Positions 46,927 through 59,019 of a DNA stretch of 64,000 nt are shown piece by piece. Where the stretch lies: NCBI RefSeq assembly GCF_003932505.1, contig NZ_QZMU01000001.1, forward strand, positions 2,365,001 to 2,429,000, written 5' to 3'. The notes beneath the pieces were generated by a model, which was not told where the DNA came from, did no database searches, and saw only the letters and a program-made list of their open reading frames with translations. Origin of the DNA: Thiohalobacter thiocyanaticus (GTDB taxonomy: Bacteria; Pseudomonadota; Gammaproteobacteria; Thiohalobacterales; Thiohalobacteraceae). The translations under genes were made by a program, and so were the position numbers. The first letter of the stretch is position 1; the number at the start of each line of letters is the position of its first letter.

Positions 46927-46962
46927 CGACAGGCCGGGCAACCATGCCGGCCTGTCGTTTAT
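46927..46962 (+). terminator. Hairpin just downstream of the str promoter
   Basis: CGACAGGCCGG and CCGGCCTGTCG pair perfectly over GCAACCATG, followed by TTTATTTT. It lies 14 bases after the -10 box, inside the new transcript. It can end readthrough from rpoC, and may act as an attenuator in the str leader. Confidence 0.7.
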
Positions 46963-47012
46963 TTTCCGGTCGCCCCCATGCTGGCAGCTAGACGGATTAG
47001 AGTGAGTTTTTC

Positions 47013-47387
47013 ATGTCTACAATCAATCAGTTAGTACGCAAACCGCGTAAGCGCAGGGTCGAGAAGAGTAATGTCCCTGCGCTCGAGGCCTCGCCGCAGA
47101 AGCGCGGTGTGTGCACCCGTGTCTACACCACTACGCCGAAGAAGCCGAACTCGGCGCTGCGCAAGGTCGCACGCGTTCGTCTAACCAACGGTTATGAGGT
47201 CAGCAGCTACATCGGCGGTGAGGGCCATAACCTGCAGGAACACTCGGTGGTGCTGATTCGCGGCGGCCGTGTCAAGGACCTGCCGGGCGTGCGCTACCAC
47301 ACCGTGCGCGGCAGTCTGGACACCTCCGGGGTGCAGGCGCGCCGTCAGGGGCGGTCGAAGTACGGCGCCAAGCGGCCCAAGTCCTAA
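47013..47387 (+). CDS. rpsL: Ribosomal protein S12
   Basis: The 124-residue product of the decoding centre has [11 protein letters not shown] (41-51) and [10 protein letters not shown] (87-96). Lysines at 43 and 88 are the streptomycin-sensitive forms. It is the first gene of the str operon; rpsG follows after 27 bases. GAGTGAG is a weak ribosome binding site. Confidence 0.99.
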   Translation: MSTINQLVRKPRKRRVEKSNVPALEASPQKRGVCTRVYTTTPKKPNSALRKVARVRLTNGYEVSSYIGGEGHNLQEHSVVLIRGGRVKDLPGVRYHTVRGSLDTSGVQARRQGRSKYGAKRPKS

Positions 47388-47414
47388 ACGCAATCCGGTT
47401 GCAGGAAAACATTC

Positions 47415-47882
47415 ATGTCGAGAAGAAAGTCAGCAGAGCGTCGTCAGATCCTTCCGGACCCCAAGTTCGGCAGTGAGAAACTGGCCAAGTTCATGAATAT
47501 GGTCATGAAAAGCGGCAAGAAATCGGTCGCCGAGCGCATTGTCTATGGCGCCCTGGATCATATCGGCCAGAAGAGCGGCGATCCGATGGAGGTCATGGAC
47601 CAGGCCCTGGACAACGTCAGCCCGATGGTTGAGGTCAAGTCCCGGCGCGTCGGCGGTGCGACCTACCAGGTGCCCATCGAGGTGCGTCCGGTGCGCCGCC
47701 AGACCCTGGCCATGCGCTGGGTGATCGACGCCGCCAGCAAACGCAGCGAGAAGACCATGGCCCAGCGCCTTGCCGGCGAAATCCTGGATGCAGCCGAGAG
47801 TCGCGGCGCCGCCGTGAAGAAGCGCGAGGATACGCACCGCATGGCCGAGGCCAACAAGGCCTTCGCGCACTACCGCTGGTAA
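47415..47882 (+). CDS. rpsG: Ribosomal protein S7
   Basis: The 155-residue product binds the 3' major domain of 16S rRNA and starts head assembly. Typical strings are [22 protein letters not shown] and [20 protein letters not shown] precedes the ATG. In E. coli S7 represses the str operon at the rpsL-rpsG junction; here the junction is only 27 bases. fusA follows after 54 bases. Confidence 0.99.
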   Translation: MSRRKSAERRQILPDPKFGSEKLAKFMNMVMKSGKKSVAERIVYGALDHIGQKSGDPMEVMDQALDNVSPMVEVKSRRVGGATYQVPIEVRPVRRQTLAMRWVIDAASKRSEKTMAQRLAGEILDAAESRGAAVKKREDTHRMAEANKAFAHYRW

Positions 47883-47936
47883 GCGTCCAGATATATCCAG
47901 GCAATATTCAAGCAACATTAGATAGGAATTCAGTCC

Positions 47937-50039
47937 GTGGCACGCAAAACTCCAATTGAACGTTATCGCAATGTCGGCATCATGGCGCACATTGACGCCG
48001 GCAAGACGACGACCACCGAACGCGTTCTGTTCTATACCGGCGTGTCGCACAAGATCGGCGAGGTGCATGATGGCGCCGCGACCATGGACTGGATGGAACA
48101 GGAGCAGGAGCGCGGTATCACCATCACCTCCGCTGCCACCACCTGTTTCTGGAGCGGCATGGACCAGCAGTTCCCGGAGCATCGCATCAATATCATTGAT
48201 ACGCCCGGCCACGTGGACTTCACCATCGAGGTGGAGCGTTCCCTGCGTGTGCTCGATGGCGCCTGTGCCGTATTCTGCGCTGTCGGCGGTGTCGAGCCCC
48301 AGTCCGAGACGGTATGGCGCCAGGCCAACAAGTATCACGTCCCGCGCATGGGCTTCGTGAACAAGATGGACCGCGCCGGCGCGAACTTCCTGCGCGTGGT
48401 CGAGCAGGTCAAGACCCGGCTGGGCGCCTTCCCGGTTCCGGTGCAGTTGCCGATCGGGGCTGAGGACAACTTCAAGGGCGTGGTCGACCTGATCCGGATG
48501 CAGGCCATCTACTGGAACGAGCAGGACATGGGGATGACCTACGAGGCCAGGGACATCCCCGAGGACATGCTCGAGCAGTGCCAGGAATGGCGCGAGCACA
48601 TGCTGGAAGCCGCCGCCGAGGCCACCGAAGAGCTGATGGATAAGTATCTCAACGAGGGCGATCTGTCCCACGAGGAGATCATCAAGGGGCTGCGCATGCG
48701 CACCCTGTCGGTGGAGATCATTCCGATGATGTGCGGCTCCGCCTTCAAGAACAAGGGCGTGCAGGCCATGCTCGACGCCGTCATCAATTTCATGCCCTCG
48801 CCGGTCGACGTGCTCGCCATCAAGGGCGTGCTGGACGACGAGAGCGAGACCGAGGTGCTGCGCAAGTCCTCCGACGACGAGCCCTTCGCCGCCCTGGCAT
48901 TCAAGATCGCCACCGATCCCTATGTGGGCTCGCTGACCTTCTTCCGGGTCTATTCCGGTGTGCTGAATTCCGGCGACACCGTCTACAACTCGGTCAAGGG
49001 CAAGAAGGAGCGCGTCGGCCGTATCCTGCAGATGCATTCCAATTCGCGCGAGGAGATCAAGGAAGTGCGCGCCGGCGACATCGCCGCCGCCGTGGGCCTG
49101 AAGGACGTCACCACCGGTGACACCCTGTGCGATATGGGTAAGCCCGTCATCCTGGAGCGGATGGAATTCCCTGAGCCGGTCATCTCGGTCGCGGTGGAGC
49201 CCAAGACCAAGGCCGACCAGGAGAAGATGGGTATCGCCCTGCAGAAGCTGGCCCAGGAGGATCCCTCCTTCCGCGTGCATACCGACGAGGAGTCCGGCCA
49301 GACTATCATCTCCGGTATGGGCGAACTGCACCTGGACATCATCGTCGACCGCATGAAGCGTGAATTCAAGGTCGAGGCCAACGTGGGTGCGCCCCAGGTG
49401 GCCTACCGCGAGACCATCCGCAAGATGGTCGAGAAGGTCGAAGGCAAGTTCGTGCGCCAGTCCGGCGGCCGCGGTCAGTACGGCCATGTGGTACTCAAGC
49501 TCGAGCCGCAGGAGCCGGGCACCGGCTACGAATTCGTCAACGCCATCGTCGGCGGCGTCGTGCCCAAGGATTACATCCCGGCCGTGGACAAGGGTATCAA
49601 GGAACAGATGGAAAATGGCGTGCTGGGCGGCTTCCCGATGGTGGACGTCAAGGTCACCCTGTTCGATGGCTCCTACCACGATGTGGACTCCTCGGAAATG
49701 GCATTCAAGATCGCCGGTTCCATGGGCTTCAAGGAAGGCGCCATGAAGGCAAGCCCGGTGCTGCTCGAGCCCATCATGAGTGTCGAGGTGGTTACGCCGG
49801 AAGAATACATGGGTGATGTTGTGGGTGACCTGAACCGTCGCCGCGGCATGATCAAGGAGATGGACGACAGCCCCTCCGGCAAGCAGGTGCGTGCGGAAGT
49901 GCCGCTGTCGGAGATGTTCGGTTATGCGACCGATCTGCGCAGCGCCACCCAGGGCCGCGCCGCTTACAGCATGCAATTCGAGAAGTATGCCGAGGCGCCG
50001 TCCAACGTTGCCGACGCGATCATCAAGAAAGCATCGTAA
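47937..50039 (+). CDS. fusA: Elongation factor G
   Basis: The 700-residue translocase starts with GTG; the first residues are [20 protein letters not shown]. The GTPase motifs are [10 protein letters not shown] (17-26), DTPGHVDF (near 89-96) and NKMDRAG (near 143-149). Domains II-V run to the end, with [10 protein letters not shown] in domain IV. AGGA lies about 12 bases upstream. tuf follows after 39 bases. Confidence 0.99.
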   Translation: MARKTPIERYRNVGIMAHIDAGKTTTTERVLFYTGVSHKIGEVHDGAATMDWMEQEQERGITITSAATTCFWSGMDQQFPEHRINIIDTPGHVDFTIEVERSLRVLDGACAVFCAVGGVEPQSETVWRQANKYHVPRMGFVNKMDRAGANFLRVVEQVKTRLGAFPVPVQLPIGAEDNFKGVVDLIRMQAIYWNEQDMGMTYEARDIPEDMLEQCQEWREHMLEAAAEATEELMDKYLNEGDLSHEEIIKGLRMRTLSVEIIPMMCGSAFKNKGVQAMLDAVINFMPSPVDVLAIKGVLDDESETEVLRKSSDDEPFAALAFKIATDPYVGSLTFFRVYSGVLNSGDTVYNSVKGKKERVGRILQMHSNSREEIKEVRAGDIAAAVGLKDVTTGDTLCDMGKPVILERMEFPEPVISVAVEPKTKADQEKMGIALQKLAQEDPSFRVHTDEESGQTIISGMGELHLDIIVDRMKREFKVEANVGAPQVAYRETIRKMVEKVEGKFVRQSGGRGQYGHVVLKLEPQEPGTGYEFVNAIVGGVVPKDYIPAVDKGIKEQMENGVLGGFPMVDVKVTLFDGSYHDVDSSEMAFKIAGSMGFKEGAMKASPVLLEPIMSVEVVTPEEYMGDVVGDLNRRRGMIKEMDDSPSGKQVRAEVPLSEMFGYATDLRSATQGRAAYSMQFEKYAEAPSNVADAIIKKAS

Positions 50040-50078
50040 TTCTCTAGAGACCAACAGAACTGTAACGAGGTAGCAGTC

Positions 50079-51269
<1,191 letters not shown>

Positions 51270-51353
51270 GGCGTAAGGCGTGAGGCGTGAGGAGGGGAGG
51301 TTTTCTCCTCGCTCCTGCCTCTTTACTCCTCACCCAAACACTGAGGTTTTGTA
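51270..51353 (+). promoter_or_regulatory. Leader of the S10 operon with GAGGCGT repeats
   Basis: The gap contains tandem GAGGCGT-type words (51269-51296), then GTGAGGAG (51287-51294) pairing with CTCCTCAC (51326-51333). In E. coli the S10 leader is bound by L4 to stop transcription and translation. Whether this shorter structured leader does the same is not shown. Confidence 0.45.
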
Positions 51354-51665
51354 ATGACCAATCAACGTATTCGTATCCGCCTCAAGGCCTTTGATCATCG
51401 TCTGATCGATCAGTCGGCGCGGGAGATCGTGGAGACAGCCAAGCGTACCGGTGCCCAGGTGCGCGGGCCGATTCCGCTGCCCACGAAAAAGGAAAGTTTT
51501 ACGATTCTGATCTCGCCGCATGTCAACAAGGATGCGCGGGACCAGTACGAGATCCGTACCCACAAGCGGCTGATGGATATCGTCGACCCTACCGACAAGA
51601 CGGTCGACGCGCTGATGAAGCTGGACCTCGCCGCCGGTGTGGATGTGCAGATTAAACTGAATTGA
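51354..51665 (+). CDS. rpsJ: Ribosomal protein S10
   Basis: The 103-residue product contains [21 protein letters not shown] and the hairpin loop [12 protein letters not shown]. It belongs to the 30S head and also acts with NusB in antitermination. GAGG lies nine bases before the ATG. It opens the S10 operon, 84 bases after tuf; rplC follows after 49 bases. Confidence 0.99.
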   Translation: MTNQRIRIRLKAFDHRLIDQSAREIVETAKRTGAQVRGPIPLPTKKESFTILISPHVNKDARDQYEIRTHKRLMDIVDPTDKTVDALMKLDLAAGVDVQIKLN

Positions 51666-51714
51666 TGATGCTGCCGGCGTTGGGCCGGCACACTGGATCT
51701 TTAGGGTTAGAGCA

Positions 51715-52353
51715 ATGGCGATCGGAGTAGTAGGCCGCAAGATCGGAATGACCCGCGTCTTCACCGAAGACGGGGCGGCTGTTCCGGTGACCGTAATCGA
51801 GGTCGAACCGAACCGGGTGACTCAGCTGAAGTCGCAGGAGACCGATGGTTATCGTGCGCTGCAGGTGACCACCGGCAGCCGGCGCGCATCGCGCGTGACC
51901 AAGCCGCTGGCCGGGCATTACGCCAGGGCCGGGGTTGAGGCGGGCCGCGGGCTGTGGGAATTCCGTCTGGATGGCGAGGAAGGCGAGGGCATCGAGGTCG
52001 GCGCCGAGATCAAGGTCGACATCTTCGAGTCCGGCCAGAAGGTCGATGTCAGCGGCACCAGCATCGGCAAGGGGTTCCAGGGCGGCGTGAAGCGTCACCA
52101 TTTCCGCACCCAGGACGCCACTCACGGCAACTCGCTGTCGCACCGCGCGCCGGGTTCGATCGGCCAGAACCAGACCCCGGGCCGCGTGTTCAAGGGCAAG
52201 AAGATGGCCGGACATATGGGCAGTAAGCGCCGCACCACCCAGAGCCTGGAAGTGGTGCGCGTGGATGCCGAGCGCAATCTGCTCCTGATCAAGGGCGCGG
52301 TCCCCGGTTCCAAGGGCGGCGACGTGATCGTGCGGCCGGCAGTGAAGGCTTGA
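51715..52353 (+). CDS. rplC: Ribosomal protein L3
   Basis: The 212-residue product starts [20 protein letters not shown] and contains the extended loop [17 protein letters not shown] and [15 protein letters not shown], which reaches the peptidyl-transferase centre. GGGTTAGAG precedes the ATG. rplD follows after ten bases. Confidence 0.99.
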   Translation: MAIGVVGRKIGMTRVFTEDGAAVPVTVIEVEPNRVTQLKSQETDGYRALQVTTGSRRASRVTKPLAGHYARAGVEAGRGLWEFRLDGEEGEGIEVGAEIKVDIFESGQKVDVSGTSIGKGFQGGVKRHHFRTQDATHGNSLSHRAPGSIGQNQTPGRVFKGKKMAGHMGSKRRTTQSLEVVRVDAERNLLLIKGAVPGSKGGDVIVRPAVKA

Positions 52354-52363
52354 GGAGGCAATG

Positions 52364-52966
52364 ATGGATATTCAGGTTCAGGGTGGTGCATCTGTCAGCG
52401 TCTCGGACAAGGCCTTCGGGCGTGATTTCAACGAGGCGTTGATCCACCAGGTCGTCACCGCCTTCATGGCAGGTGGCCGCGCCGGCACCAAGGCGCAGAA
52501 GAGCCGTTCCGATGTGCGTGGCGGCGGCGCCAAACCCTGGCGCCAGAAGGGGACAGGCCGGGCGCGTTCTGGTACAATCCGCAGCCCGCTGTGGGCCGGC
52601 GGCGGCAAGACCTTCGCCGCCAGGCCGCGCGACTACTCGCAGAAGGTGAACAAGAAGATGTACCGCGGGGCCATGGCCTCGATTCTGTCGGAACTGCTGC
52701 GTCAGGATCGCCTGGTCATCGTGGACGACTTCACGCTTGCCGCACCCAGGACCAGGGACCTGGTAGGCAAGCTCAGGGACATGGATCTGCGGGACGTGCT
52801 GATCGTCAACGACGATGCGGACGAGAACCTGTATCTCGCCGCGCGCAACCTCTACAACGTCGGGGTGTGTGATTCCGAAACCGCTGATCCGGTCAGCCTG
52901 ATCGGATTCGAAAAGGTGTTGATGACGCTCGACACCCTGAAGAAGTTTGAGGAGAGACTGGCATGA
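52364..52966 (+). CDS. rplD: Ribosomal protein L4
   Basis: The 200-residue product has the extended loop [20 protein letters not shown] that lines the exit tunnel. Two ATG triplets stand side by side (52361 and 52364); GAGGAGG is only two bases from the first and five from the second, so the second is chosen. In E. coli L4 represses the S10 operon. It overlaps rplW by four bases. Confidence 0.98.
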   Translation: MDIQVQGGASVSVSDKAFGRDFNEALIHQVVTAFMAGGRAGTKAQKSRSDVRGGGAKPWRQKGTGRARSGTIRSPLWAGGGKTFAARPRDYSQKVNKKMYRGAMASILSELLRQDRLVIVDDFTLAAPRTRDLVGKLRDMDLRDVLIVNDDADENLYLAARNLYNVGVCDSETADPVSLIGFEKVLMTLDTLKKFEERLA

Positions 52967-53259
52967 GTCAGGAACGCCTGATGAAGGTTCTGCTGGCACC
53001 GCTGGTGTCGGAAAAGACCGCGCGGCTGGCAGATACCAGCCGGCAGTACGCATTCAAGGTGCTGCCCGATGCCAGCAAGCCCGAAATCCGCCAGGCCGTG
53101 GAGAAGCTGTTCGAGGTCAAGGTGACCAACGTGCAGGTGTCCAGGGTCAAGGGCAAGGCCAAGCGCTTCGGCCAGACGCTGGGCAGGCGCTCGGACTGGA
53201 AGAAGGCCTATGTCACCCTGGCGGAAGGCCAGGATATCGATTTCATGGGGGCGGAATAA
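52963..53259 (+). CDS. rplW: Ribosomal protein L23
   Basis: The 98-residue product begins [22 protein letters not shown] and contains [20 protein letters not shown], an arm that enters 23S rRNA. It lies at the exit tunnel and is the docking point for trigger factor and SRP. It overlaps rplD by four bases; rplB starts 41 bases later. Confidence 0.98.
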   Translation: MSQERLMKVLLAPLVSEKTARLADTSRQYAFKVLPDASKPEIRQAVEKLFEVKVTNVQVSRVKGKAKRFGQTLGRRSDWKKAYVTLAEGQDIDFMGAE

Positions 53260-53300
53260 TCCGCACCTGAGGACGGAAGTTAAGAGCGCAAGGTTCAGTC

Positions 53301-54128
53301 ATGGCTATTGTCAAAACCAAGCCCACATCTCCGGGCCGCCGCTTTGTGGTGAAGCTCTCGACGAGCGACCTGTACCGGGGCGAGCCCCATGGGCCGCTGG
53401 TCGAGAAGAAGAGCAAGAACGGCGGGCGCAACAACCTGGGGCGTATCACCACCCGGCATCGCGGCGGCGGTCACAAGCAGCGTTACCGTGTGATCGACTT
53501 CAAGCGCAACAAGGACGGCATCGCCGGTCGTGTCGAGCGCATCGAGTACGATCCGAACCGTACCGCCAACATCGCCCTGGTGCTGTATGCCGACGGCGAG
53601 CGCCGCTACATCCTGGCGCCCAAGGGCCTGGGAGTGGGCATGCCTGTGCAGTCCGGCAGTCATGCGCCGATCAAACCGGGCAGTGCCATGCCGCTGCGTA
53701 ACATCCCGGTCGGTACCCTGGTGCACAACATCGAGATGAAGCCGGGCAAGGGCGGGCAGATGGCGCGCAGCGCCGGTACCGGTGTGCAGCTGGTGGCGCG
53801 CGAGGGTGAATACGCCACGCTGCGTCTGCGCTCGGGCGAGATGCGCAAGGTGCACGCCGACTGCCGCGCGACCATCGGCGAGGTCGGCAACTCCGAGCAC
53901 AGTCTGCGCTCGCTGGGCAAGGCCGGCGCCAAGCGCTGGCGCGGTGTACGCCCGACCGTGCGCGGTGTGGCCATGAACCCGGTGGATCATCCGCATGGCG
54001 GCGGCGAGGGCCGTACCTCGGGCGGCCGGCATCCGGTCACCCCCTGGGGTGTTCCGACCAAGGGCTACAAGACACGCAAGAACAAGCGTACCGATCACAT
54101 GATCGTGCGCCGTCGCAAGAGCAGATAA
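53301..54128 (+). CDS. rplB: Ribosomal protein L2
   Basis: The 275-residue product has [23 protein letters not shown] in the N-terminal half and the invariant [21 protein letters not shown] near residue 224, needed for subunit joining. AAGG lies ten bases before the ATG. rpsS follows after 18 bases. Confidence 0.99.
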   Translation: MAIVKTKPTSPGRRFVVKLSTSDLYRGEPHGPLVEKKSKNGGRNNLGRITTRHRGGGHKQRYRVIDFKRNKDGIAGRVERIEYDPNRTANIALVLYADGERRYILAPKGLGVGMPVQSGSHAPIKPGSAMPLRNIPVGTLVHNIEMKPGKGGQMARSAGTGVQLVAREGEYATLRLRSGEMRKVHADCRATIGEVGNSEHSLRSLGKAGAKRWRGVRPTVRGVAMNPVDHPHGGGEGRTSGGRHPVTPWGVPTKGYKTRKNKRTDHMIVRRRKSR

Positions 54129-54146
54129 GTTTAAGGGGATCTAAAC

Positions 54147-54419
54147 GTGCCACGTTCAGTTCGTAAGGGGCCATTTGTCGATGAGCACCTGAGCAAGAAG
54201 GTCGACGCAGCCGTTGCGGCCAACAGCCGCAAGCCGATCAAGACCTGGTCGCGTCGCTCCATGGTCCTGCCGGACATGGTTGGGCTCACCATCGCCGTGC
54301 ACAATGGCCGTCAGCATGTGCCGGTGCTGATCAACGAGCACATGATCGGTCACAAGCTCGGTGAATTTGCCGCCACGCGCACCTTCAAGGGGCACGCGGC
54401 CGACAAGAAGTCCAGGTAA
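54147..54419 (+). CDS. rpsS: Ribosomal protein S19
   Basis: The 90-residue product has the pattern [14 protein letters not shown] and [20 protein letters not shown]. It starts with GTG, preceded by AAGGGGAT. It sits in the 30S head near the A-site finger. rplV starts 13 bases later. Confidence 0.99.
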   Translation: MPRSVRKGPFVDEHLSKKVDAAVAANSRKPIKTWSRRSMVLPDMVGLTIAVHNGRQHVPVLINEHMIGHKLGEFAATRTFKGHAADKKSR

Positions 54420-54432
54420 GGGAGTGAGTCAC

Positions 54433-54762
54433 ATGCAGGTCAGTGCCAAATTGCGTTTTGCGCGAATCTCGCCCCAGAAGTGCCGCCTGGTGGCCGATCA
54501 GGTGCGCGGTATGCCGGTCGAACGGGCGCTGCAGACCCTGATGTTCAGTCAGAAGAAGGCTGCGGGCATCATGCGCAAGGTGCTGGAATCGGCCATTGCC
54601 AATGCCGAGCACAATGAGGGCGCCGACATCGACGAGCTGAAGATCTCGACCATTATGGTCAACGAGGGTCCGACGCTGAAGCGCTTTCGTGCACGCGCCA
54701 AGGGGCGTGCCAACCGTATTTTAAAGCAGACCAGCCACATTACCGTGACGGTCGCCGATTAA
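54433..54762 (+). CDS. rplV: Ribosomal protein L22
   Basis: The 109-residue product starts [20 protein letters not shown] and includes the tunnel loop [18 protein letters not shown]. The ATG at 54433 follows GGGAGTGAG; a longer frame upstream overlaps rpsS and is rejected. rpsC starts 31 bases later. Confidence 0.98.
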   Translation: MQVSAKLRFARISPQKCRLVADQVRGMPVERALQTLMFSQKKAAGIMRKVLESAIANAEHNEGADIDELKISTIMVNEGPTLKRFRARAKGRANRILKQTSHITVTVAD

Positions 54763-54793
54763 CGCTGCGGATACAGCATAAAGAGAGTTCGGA

Positions 54794-55474
54794 ATGGGTC
54801 AAAAAGTCAATCCAAACGGCATTCGCCTGGGCATAGTCAAGGACTGGACCTCGAAGTGGTATGCGGATTCCCGGCAGTTCGCCGAGTATCTGAACAACGA
54901 CATCAAGGTGCGCGATTATCTCAAGCAGCGCCTGTCGCATGCCTCGGTGAGCCGGATCAGGATCGAGCGCCCGGCCAAGAACGCCATGATCACGATCTAC
55001 ACGGCGCGTCCGGGTATCGTGATCGGCAAGAAGGGTGAGGACATCGAGGCCCTGCGCAAGGACGTCTCCCGCATGATGGGCATTCCGGTGCACATCAATA
55101 TCGAGGAAGTGCGCAAGCCCGAACTCGACGCCCAGCTGGTGGCCGAGAGTGTGGCCCAGCAGCTCGAGCGTCGCATCATGTTCCGCCGCGCCATGAAGCG
55201 CGCCGTGGGCAACTCGATGCGTCTGGGTGCCCAGGGTATCCGCATCAACGTGGCCGGCCGCCTGAACGGCGCCGAGATCGCACGTACCGAGTGGTATCGC
55301 GAGGGCCGGGTGCCGTTGCACACGCTGCGCGCCGACATCGATTACGGCTTTGCCGAGGCCCGCACCACTTACGGCATCATTGGCGTCAAGGTCTGGATAT
55401 TCAAAGGCGAGGTGTTCGGCAAGACCGAGCAGTCCGCAGAAACCGATGCCGGTAAGAAGGCAGCGGCAGGCTAA
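54794..55474 (+). CDS. rpsC: Ribosomal protein S3
   Basis: The 226-residue product has the KH-type motif [16 protein letters not shown] and the C-terminal [18 protein letters not shown]. It lies at the mRNA entry of the 30S subunit. AGAG lies 7-8 bases before the ATG. rplP follows after 14 bases. Confidence 0.99.
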   Translation: MGQKVNPNGIRLGIVKDWTSKWYADSRQFAEYLNNDIKVRDYLKQRLSHASVSRIRIERPAKNAMITIYTARPGIVIGKKGEDIEALRKDVSRMMGIPVHINIEEVRKPELDAQLVAESVAQQLERRIMFRRAMKRAVGNSMRLGAQGIRINVAGRLNGAEIARTEWYREGRVPLHTLRADIDYGFAEARTTYGIIGVKVWIFKGEVFGKTEQSAETDAGKKAAAG

Positions 55475-55488
55475 CGGAGTTTTGGATC

Positions 55489-55902
55489 ATGCTGCAACCG
55501 AAACGCACCAAATTTCGCAAACAACAGAAGGGCCGTAACCGCGGGCTCTCCACCTCGGGCAACCGTGTCAGCTTCGGTGAATATGCGATCAAGGCCACGA
55601 CCCGTGGCCAGGTGACCGCGCGCCAGATCGAGGCCGCGCGCCGCGCCATCACCCGTCACGTCAAGCGTGGCGGCAAGCTGTGGATCCGCGTGTTTCCGGA
55701 TGTACCCGTTACCAAGAAACCCATCGAGGTTCGCATGGGCAAGGGCAAGGGCAACGTCGAGTACTGGGTCGCAAAGATCCAGCCCGGCCGCGTGCTGTAT
55801 GAAATCGAGGGTGTCTCCGAGGAGATGGCGCGGGAAGCCTTTCGCCTCGCCGCAGCCAAGCTGCCGGTCGGCATCACCTTTGTCAACCGGACGGTGATGT
55901 GA
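55489..55902 (+). CDS. rplP: Ribosomal protein L16
   Basis: The 137-residue product starts [19 protein letters not shown] and has the strings [19 protein letters not shown]. It helps position tRNA in the A site. The stop overlaps the rpmC ATG by one base (TGATG). Confidence 0.99.
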   Translation: MLQPKRTKFRKQQKGRNRGLSTSGNRVSFGEYAIKATTRGQVTARQIEAARRAITRHVKRGGKLWIRVFPDVPVTKKPIEVRMGKGKGNVEYWVAKIQPGRVLYEIEGVSEEMAREAFRLAAAKLPVGITFVNRTVM

Positions 55903-56105
55903 TGAAAGCGAACGAATTGCGAAACAAGTCCACTACCGAGTTGCGCGAGGAACTTACGGGTCTGCTGCGCGAGCAGTTCAATCTGCGCATGCAGAATGCC
56001 ACGGGGCAGCTGTCGCGCCCGCACCAGTTCAAGCGTGTGCGCAAGGATATTGCACGTATCAAGACCGTGCTGAATGAAATGGCGAAGTCGGGTGATGCAG
56101 CATGA
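55902..56105 (+). CDS. rpmC: Ribosomal protein L29
   Basis: The 67-residue helical product starts [18 protein letters not shown]. The ATG shares one base with the rplP stop; a GTG one codon upstream is less likely. It lies at the tunnel exit and ends overlapping rpsQ by four bases. Confidence 0.97.
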   Translation: MKANELRNKSTTELREELTGLLREQFNLRMQNATGQLSRPHQFKRVRKDIARIKTVLNEMAKSGDAA

Positions 56106-56368
56106 GTGAAGAACAGAAAGTCGAGCGCACCCTGACCGGGCGCGTGATCAGCAACAGGATGGATAAGACCGCGACCGTGATGATCGAGCGTCGTGTGCGT
56201 CACCCCCTGTACGGTAAGTATATCCGCCGGTCCACAAAGTACCATGTGCACGACGAGAACAACGAGTGCCAGGAAGGGGATCTGGTGACGATCCAGGAGT
56301 GCCGCCCGCTGTCGAAGACCAAGACCTTTCGTCTGGTGTCCGTGGTCGAGCGTGCCGAGGCGGTCTGA
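56102..56368 (+). CDS. rpsQ: Ribosomal protein S17
   Basis: The 88-residue product has [22 protein letters not shown] and [19 protein letters not shown], the OB-fold of S17. It overlaps rpmC by four bases (ATGA); rplN follows after 39 bases. Confidence 0.98.
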   Translation: MSEEQKVERTLTGRVISNRMDKTATVMIERRVRHPLYGKYIRRSTKYHVHDENNECQEGDLVTIQECRPLSKTKTFRLVSVVERAEAV

Positions 56369-56407
56369 AGACAGTCGCCGAGTTCATACAGTTTTTAGGA
56401 AGCCGTC

Positions 56408-56776
56408 ATGATTCAGATGCAAACCATGCTGAATGTCGCCGACAACAGCGGTGCCCGCGAAGTCCAGTGCATCAAGGTGCTGGGCGGCTCGCATCGTCGC
56501 TATGCCGGGATCGGCGACGTGATCAAGGTCAGCGTGAAGGAAGCCATCCCGCGCGGCAAGGTCAAGAAGGGCGAGGTGTACAATGCCGTCGTGGTGCGCA
56601 CCCGCAAGGGCGTGCGGCGTCCTGACGGTTCGCTGATCCGTTTCGACACCAATGCAGCGGTTCTGCTGAACAACAAGCTGGAGCCTATCGGTACGCGTAT
56701 TTTCGGTCCCGTCACCCGCGAGCTGCGCGGCGACAAGTTCATGAAGATCGTGTCACTGGCTCCGGAAGTGCTCTAA
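56408..56776 (+). CDS. rplN: Ribosomal protein L14
   Basis: The 122-residue product starts [19 protein letters not shown] and has [22 protein letters not shown]. It is fully conserved in length and lies at the subunit interface. AGGA precedes the ATG. It starts the spc operon in E. coli order; no promoter is obvious in the 39-base gap. Confidence 0.98.
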   Translation: MIQMQTMLNVADNSGAREVQCIKVLGGSHRRYAGIGDVIKVSVKEAIPRGKVKKGEVYNAVVVRTRKGVRRPDGSLIRFDTNAAVLLNNKLEPIGTRIFGPVTRELRGDKFMKIVSLAPEVL

Positions 56777-56794
56777 TCCAGGTAGGGTTTCGAC

Positions 56795-57111
56795 ATGCGT
56801 AAGATCAAGAAAGGTGACGAGGTTGTTGTCACTACAGGTAAGGACAAAGGCAAGCGCGGCAATGTGCTGCGGGTGCTGGATGATGATCGGCTGATTGTCG
56901 AAAACGTCAATGTCGTCAAGAAGCACCAGAAGCCCAACCCGGGCGCGGGCGTGGCCGGCGGTATCATGCAGAAGGAGGCGCCGATCCAGGCCTCCAACGT
57001 GATGCTGTTCAATCCCCAGACCAGCAAGGGTGAGCGGGTGGCTTCAAGACGCTGGAAGACGGGCGCAAGGTGCGCGTTTTCAAGTCCACTGGTGAAGTGG
57101 TAGACGCTTAA
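56795..57111 (+). CDS. rplX: Ribosomal protein L24, with a one-base deletion near its end
   Basis: The first 83 residues ([20 protein letters not shown] through [13 protein letters not shown]) are those of L24. Then the raw frame runs [10 protein letters not shown] and stops at 57103. Adding one G near 57040 restores [20 protein letters not shown] and a stop at 57111, the normal end. L24 starts 50S assembly and is highly conserved, so a sequencing error in a short G run is most likely. rplE starts 23 bases past the restored stop. Confidence 0.95.
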
Positions 57112-57134
57112 TTCATTACAGGTTGGTTGCAGCG

Positions 57135-57674
57135 ATGGCAAGGTTACAGGATCACTATCGGGACACCGTGATCAAGCAGCTCCAGGAGCGGTTTGGTTAT
57201 GCCAACGTCATGGAAGTCCCCAAGATTACGAAAATCACGCTCAACATGGGTGTGGGCGAGGCCGTGGCCGATCGCAAGGTCATGGAAAACGCCGTCGGCG
57301 ATATGGAAAAGATCGCCGGTCAGAAGGCTATCGTGACCAAGGCGCGCAAATCCGTTGCCGGCTTCAAAGTGCGCGAAGGCTGGCCCATCGGCTGCAAGGT
57401 AACCCTGCGCCGCGAGCGCATGTACGAGTTTCTGGATCGGTTGATCAATATCGCAATCCCCCGTGTCCGCGATTTCCGTGGTGTGAGCGGCAGGTCCTTC
57501 GACGGCCGCGGCAACTACAGCATGGGTGTGAAGGAACAGATCATCTTTCCGGAAATCGATTACGACAAGGTTGATGTACTGCGTGGTATGGATATCACCA
57601 TCACCACCACCGCCAAGTCGGACGAGGAAGCCAAGGCGCTGTTGTCTGCCTTCAGTTTCCCGTTCCGCAACTAA
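57135..57674 (+). CDS. rplE: Ribosomal protein L5
   Basis: The 179-residue product starts [21 protein letters not shown] and carries [12 protein letters not shown] and [23 protein letters not shown]-type residues. It binds 5S rRNA. The ATG at 57135 is chosen over an earlier GTG/ATG that would add four residues. rpsN starts 11 bases after the stop. Confidence 0.98.
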   Translation: MARLQDHYRDTVIKQLQERFGYANVMEVPKITKITLNMGVGEAVADRKVMENAVGDMEKIAGQKAIVTKARKSVAGFKVREGWPIGCKVTLRRERMYEFLDRLINIAIPRVRDFRGVSGRSFDGRGNYSMGVKEQIIFPEIDYDKVDVLRGMDITITTTAKSDEEAKALLSAFSFPFRN

Positions 57675-57685
57675 GGATACGTTTT

Positions 57686-57991
57686 ATGGCCAAGAAATCC
57701 ATGATTGCCCGTGAAGCCAAGCGCATGAAGACGGTGAAGAAGTACGCCGCCAAGCGGGCCGAGCTGAAGGCGATTATCAAGAACCCCGAGTCCAGCGTGG
57801 AAGAGCGCATGGACGCCGTGAGCCGGCTGAACAAACTGCCGCGCGACGCCAGCCCCGCCCGCGTCCAGCGCCGCTGCCAGCTGACCGGCCGTCCGCACGC
57901 CGTGTACCGCAAGTTCGGCCTGTGCCGGAACAAGCTGCGTGAACACGCCATGAAGGGCGAGGTTCCGGGTCTGGTCAAGGCCAGTTGGTAA
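57686..57991 (+). CDS. rpsN: Ribosomal protein S14
   Basis: The 101-residue zinc-free form has [20 protein letters not shown] at the start and [20 protein letters not shown] near the C-terminus. The cysteines of the zinc form are not all present. AAGGA lies 9 bases before the ATG. rpsH starts 26 bases later. Confidence 0.98.
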   Translation: MAKKSMIAREAKRMKTVKKYAAKRAELKAIIKNPESSVEERMDAVSRLNKLPRDASPARVQRRCQLTGRPHAVYRKFGLCRNKLREHAMKGEVPGLVKASW

Positions 57992-58017
57992 GAATTGAGT
58001 CGCGAGGATAATTGCAC

Positions 58018-58410
58018 ATGAGTATGTCGGATCCCCTGGCGGACATGCTGACCCGCATCCGCAACGCCCAGACCGCCGAGATGGCGGAGGTGGTCATGCC
58101 TGCGTCCAAGCAGAAGGCGGCCATCGCCAAGGTACTGCAGGACGAGGGTTATATCAGCGACTTCAGCCTCGACGAGGGCAAAAAGCCGCAGCTGCGCATC
58201 GGCCTCAAGTACTACGAGGGGCGGCCCGTGATCATGCATATCAAGCGTGTCAGTCGCCCGGGCTTGAGAATCTACAAGGGCAAGGATGAACTGCCCCAGG
58301 TCAACAGCGGTCTCGGTGTTGCGATCATTTCCACCTCGCGTGGCGTGATGAGTGACCGTGAGGCGCGCGCGAACGGCCAGGGCGGTGAAGTCCTGTGCAC
58401 CGTCAGCTAA
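58018..58410 (+). CDS. rpsH: Ribosomal protein S8
   Basis: The 130-residue product starts [19 protein letters not shown], as long as the E. coli protein. It ends [22 protein letters not shown]. The ATG at 58018 follows GAGGA by nine bases; another ATG two codons later is possible. In E. coli S8 represses the spc operon near rplE. rplF follows after 14 bases. Confidence 0.98.
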   Translation: MSMSDPLADMLTRIRNAQTAEMAEVVMPASKQKAAIAKVLQDEGYISDFSLDEGKKPQLRIGLKYYEGRPVIMHIKRVSRPGLRIYKGKDELPQVNSGLGVAIISTSRGVMSDREARANGQGGEVLCTVS

Positions 58411-58424
58411 GTTAGGGCACAGCC

Positions 58425-58958
58425 ATGTCACGAATTGCAAAATATCCGATCCAGCTTCCCGCCGGGATCGACTTCGAGATGAGCGGCCAGGCCGTGAAGG
58501 TGAAGGGTCCCAAGGGCGAGCTGAACTACAACATCCATGATGATGTCGAGGTCACGCACGAGGACAACGTGCTGAGCTTCAAGCCGCGCAAGGAATCCAA
58601 GAAGGCCTGGGCTCAGGCGGGCACCACGCGCGCCAATATCAATAACATGCTGGTTGGCGTGAAGGATGGCTTTGAACGCAAGCTGGAGCTGGTCGGTGTC
58701 GGTTATCGCGCTCAGGCACAGGGCAAGGTCCTGAACCTGACCTTGGGCTTTTCGCATCCGATCAACTACGAAGTGCCCGAGGGTATCACCATCGAGACGC
58801 CGAGCCAGACCGAGGTCGTGGTCAGGGGTGTGGACAAGCAGGCGGTGGGCCAGGTCGCGGCAGAGATTCGTGGTTTCCGGCCGCCCGAGCCCTATAAGGG
58901 CAAGGGCGTGAAGTACGCGGATGAGAAGATCATCCGCAAGGAAGCCAAGAAGAAGTAG
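58425..58958 (+). CDS. rplF: Ribosomal protein L6
   Basis: The 177-residue product has two L6 repeats and the signature [24 protein letters not shown] at the end. It lies near the sarcin-ricin loop. rplR starts 61 bases later, a longer gap than the other spc junctions. Confidence 0.98.
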   Translation: MSRIAKYPIQLPAGIDFEMSGQAVKVKGPKGELNYNIHDDVEVTHEDNVLSFKPRKESKKAWAQAGTTRANINNMLVGVKDGFERKLELVGVGYRAQAQGKVLNLTLGFSHPINYEVPEGITIETPSQTEVVVRGVDKQAVGQVAAEIRGFRPPEPYKGKGVKYADEKIIRKEAKKK

Positions 58959-59019
58959 GCTTTAACCACAGAGGCAAGGCGGCGGTCGGAATCGTCGCTG
59001 GTGCAGAGAGGTCAGCAAG

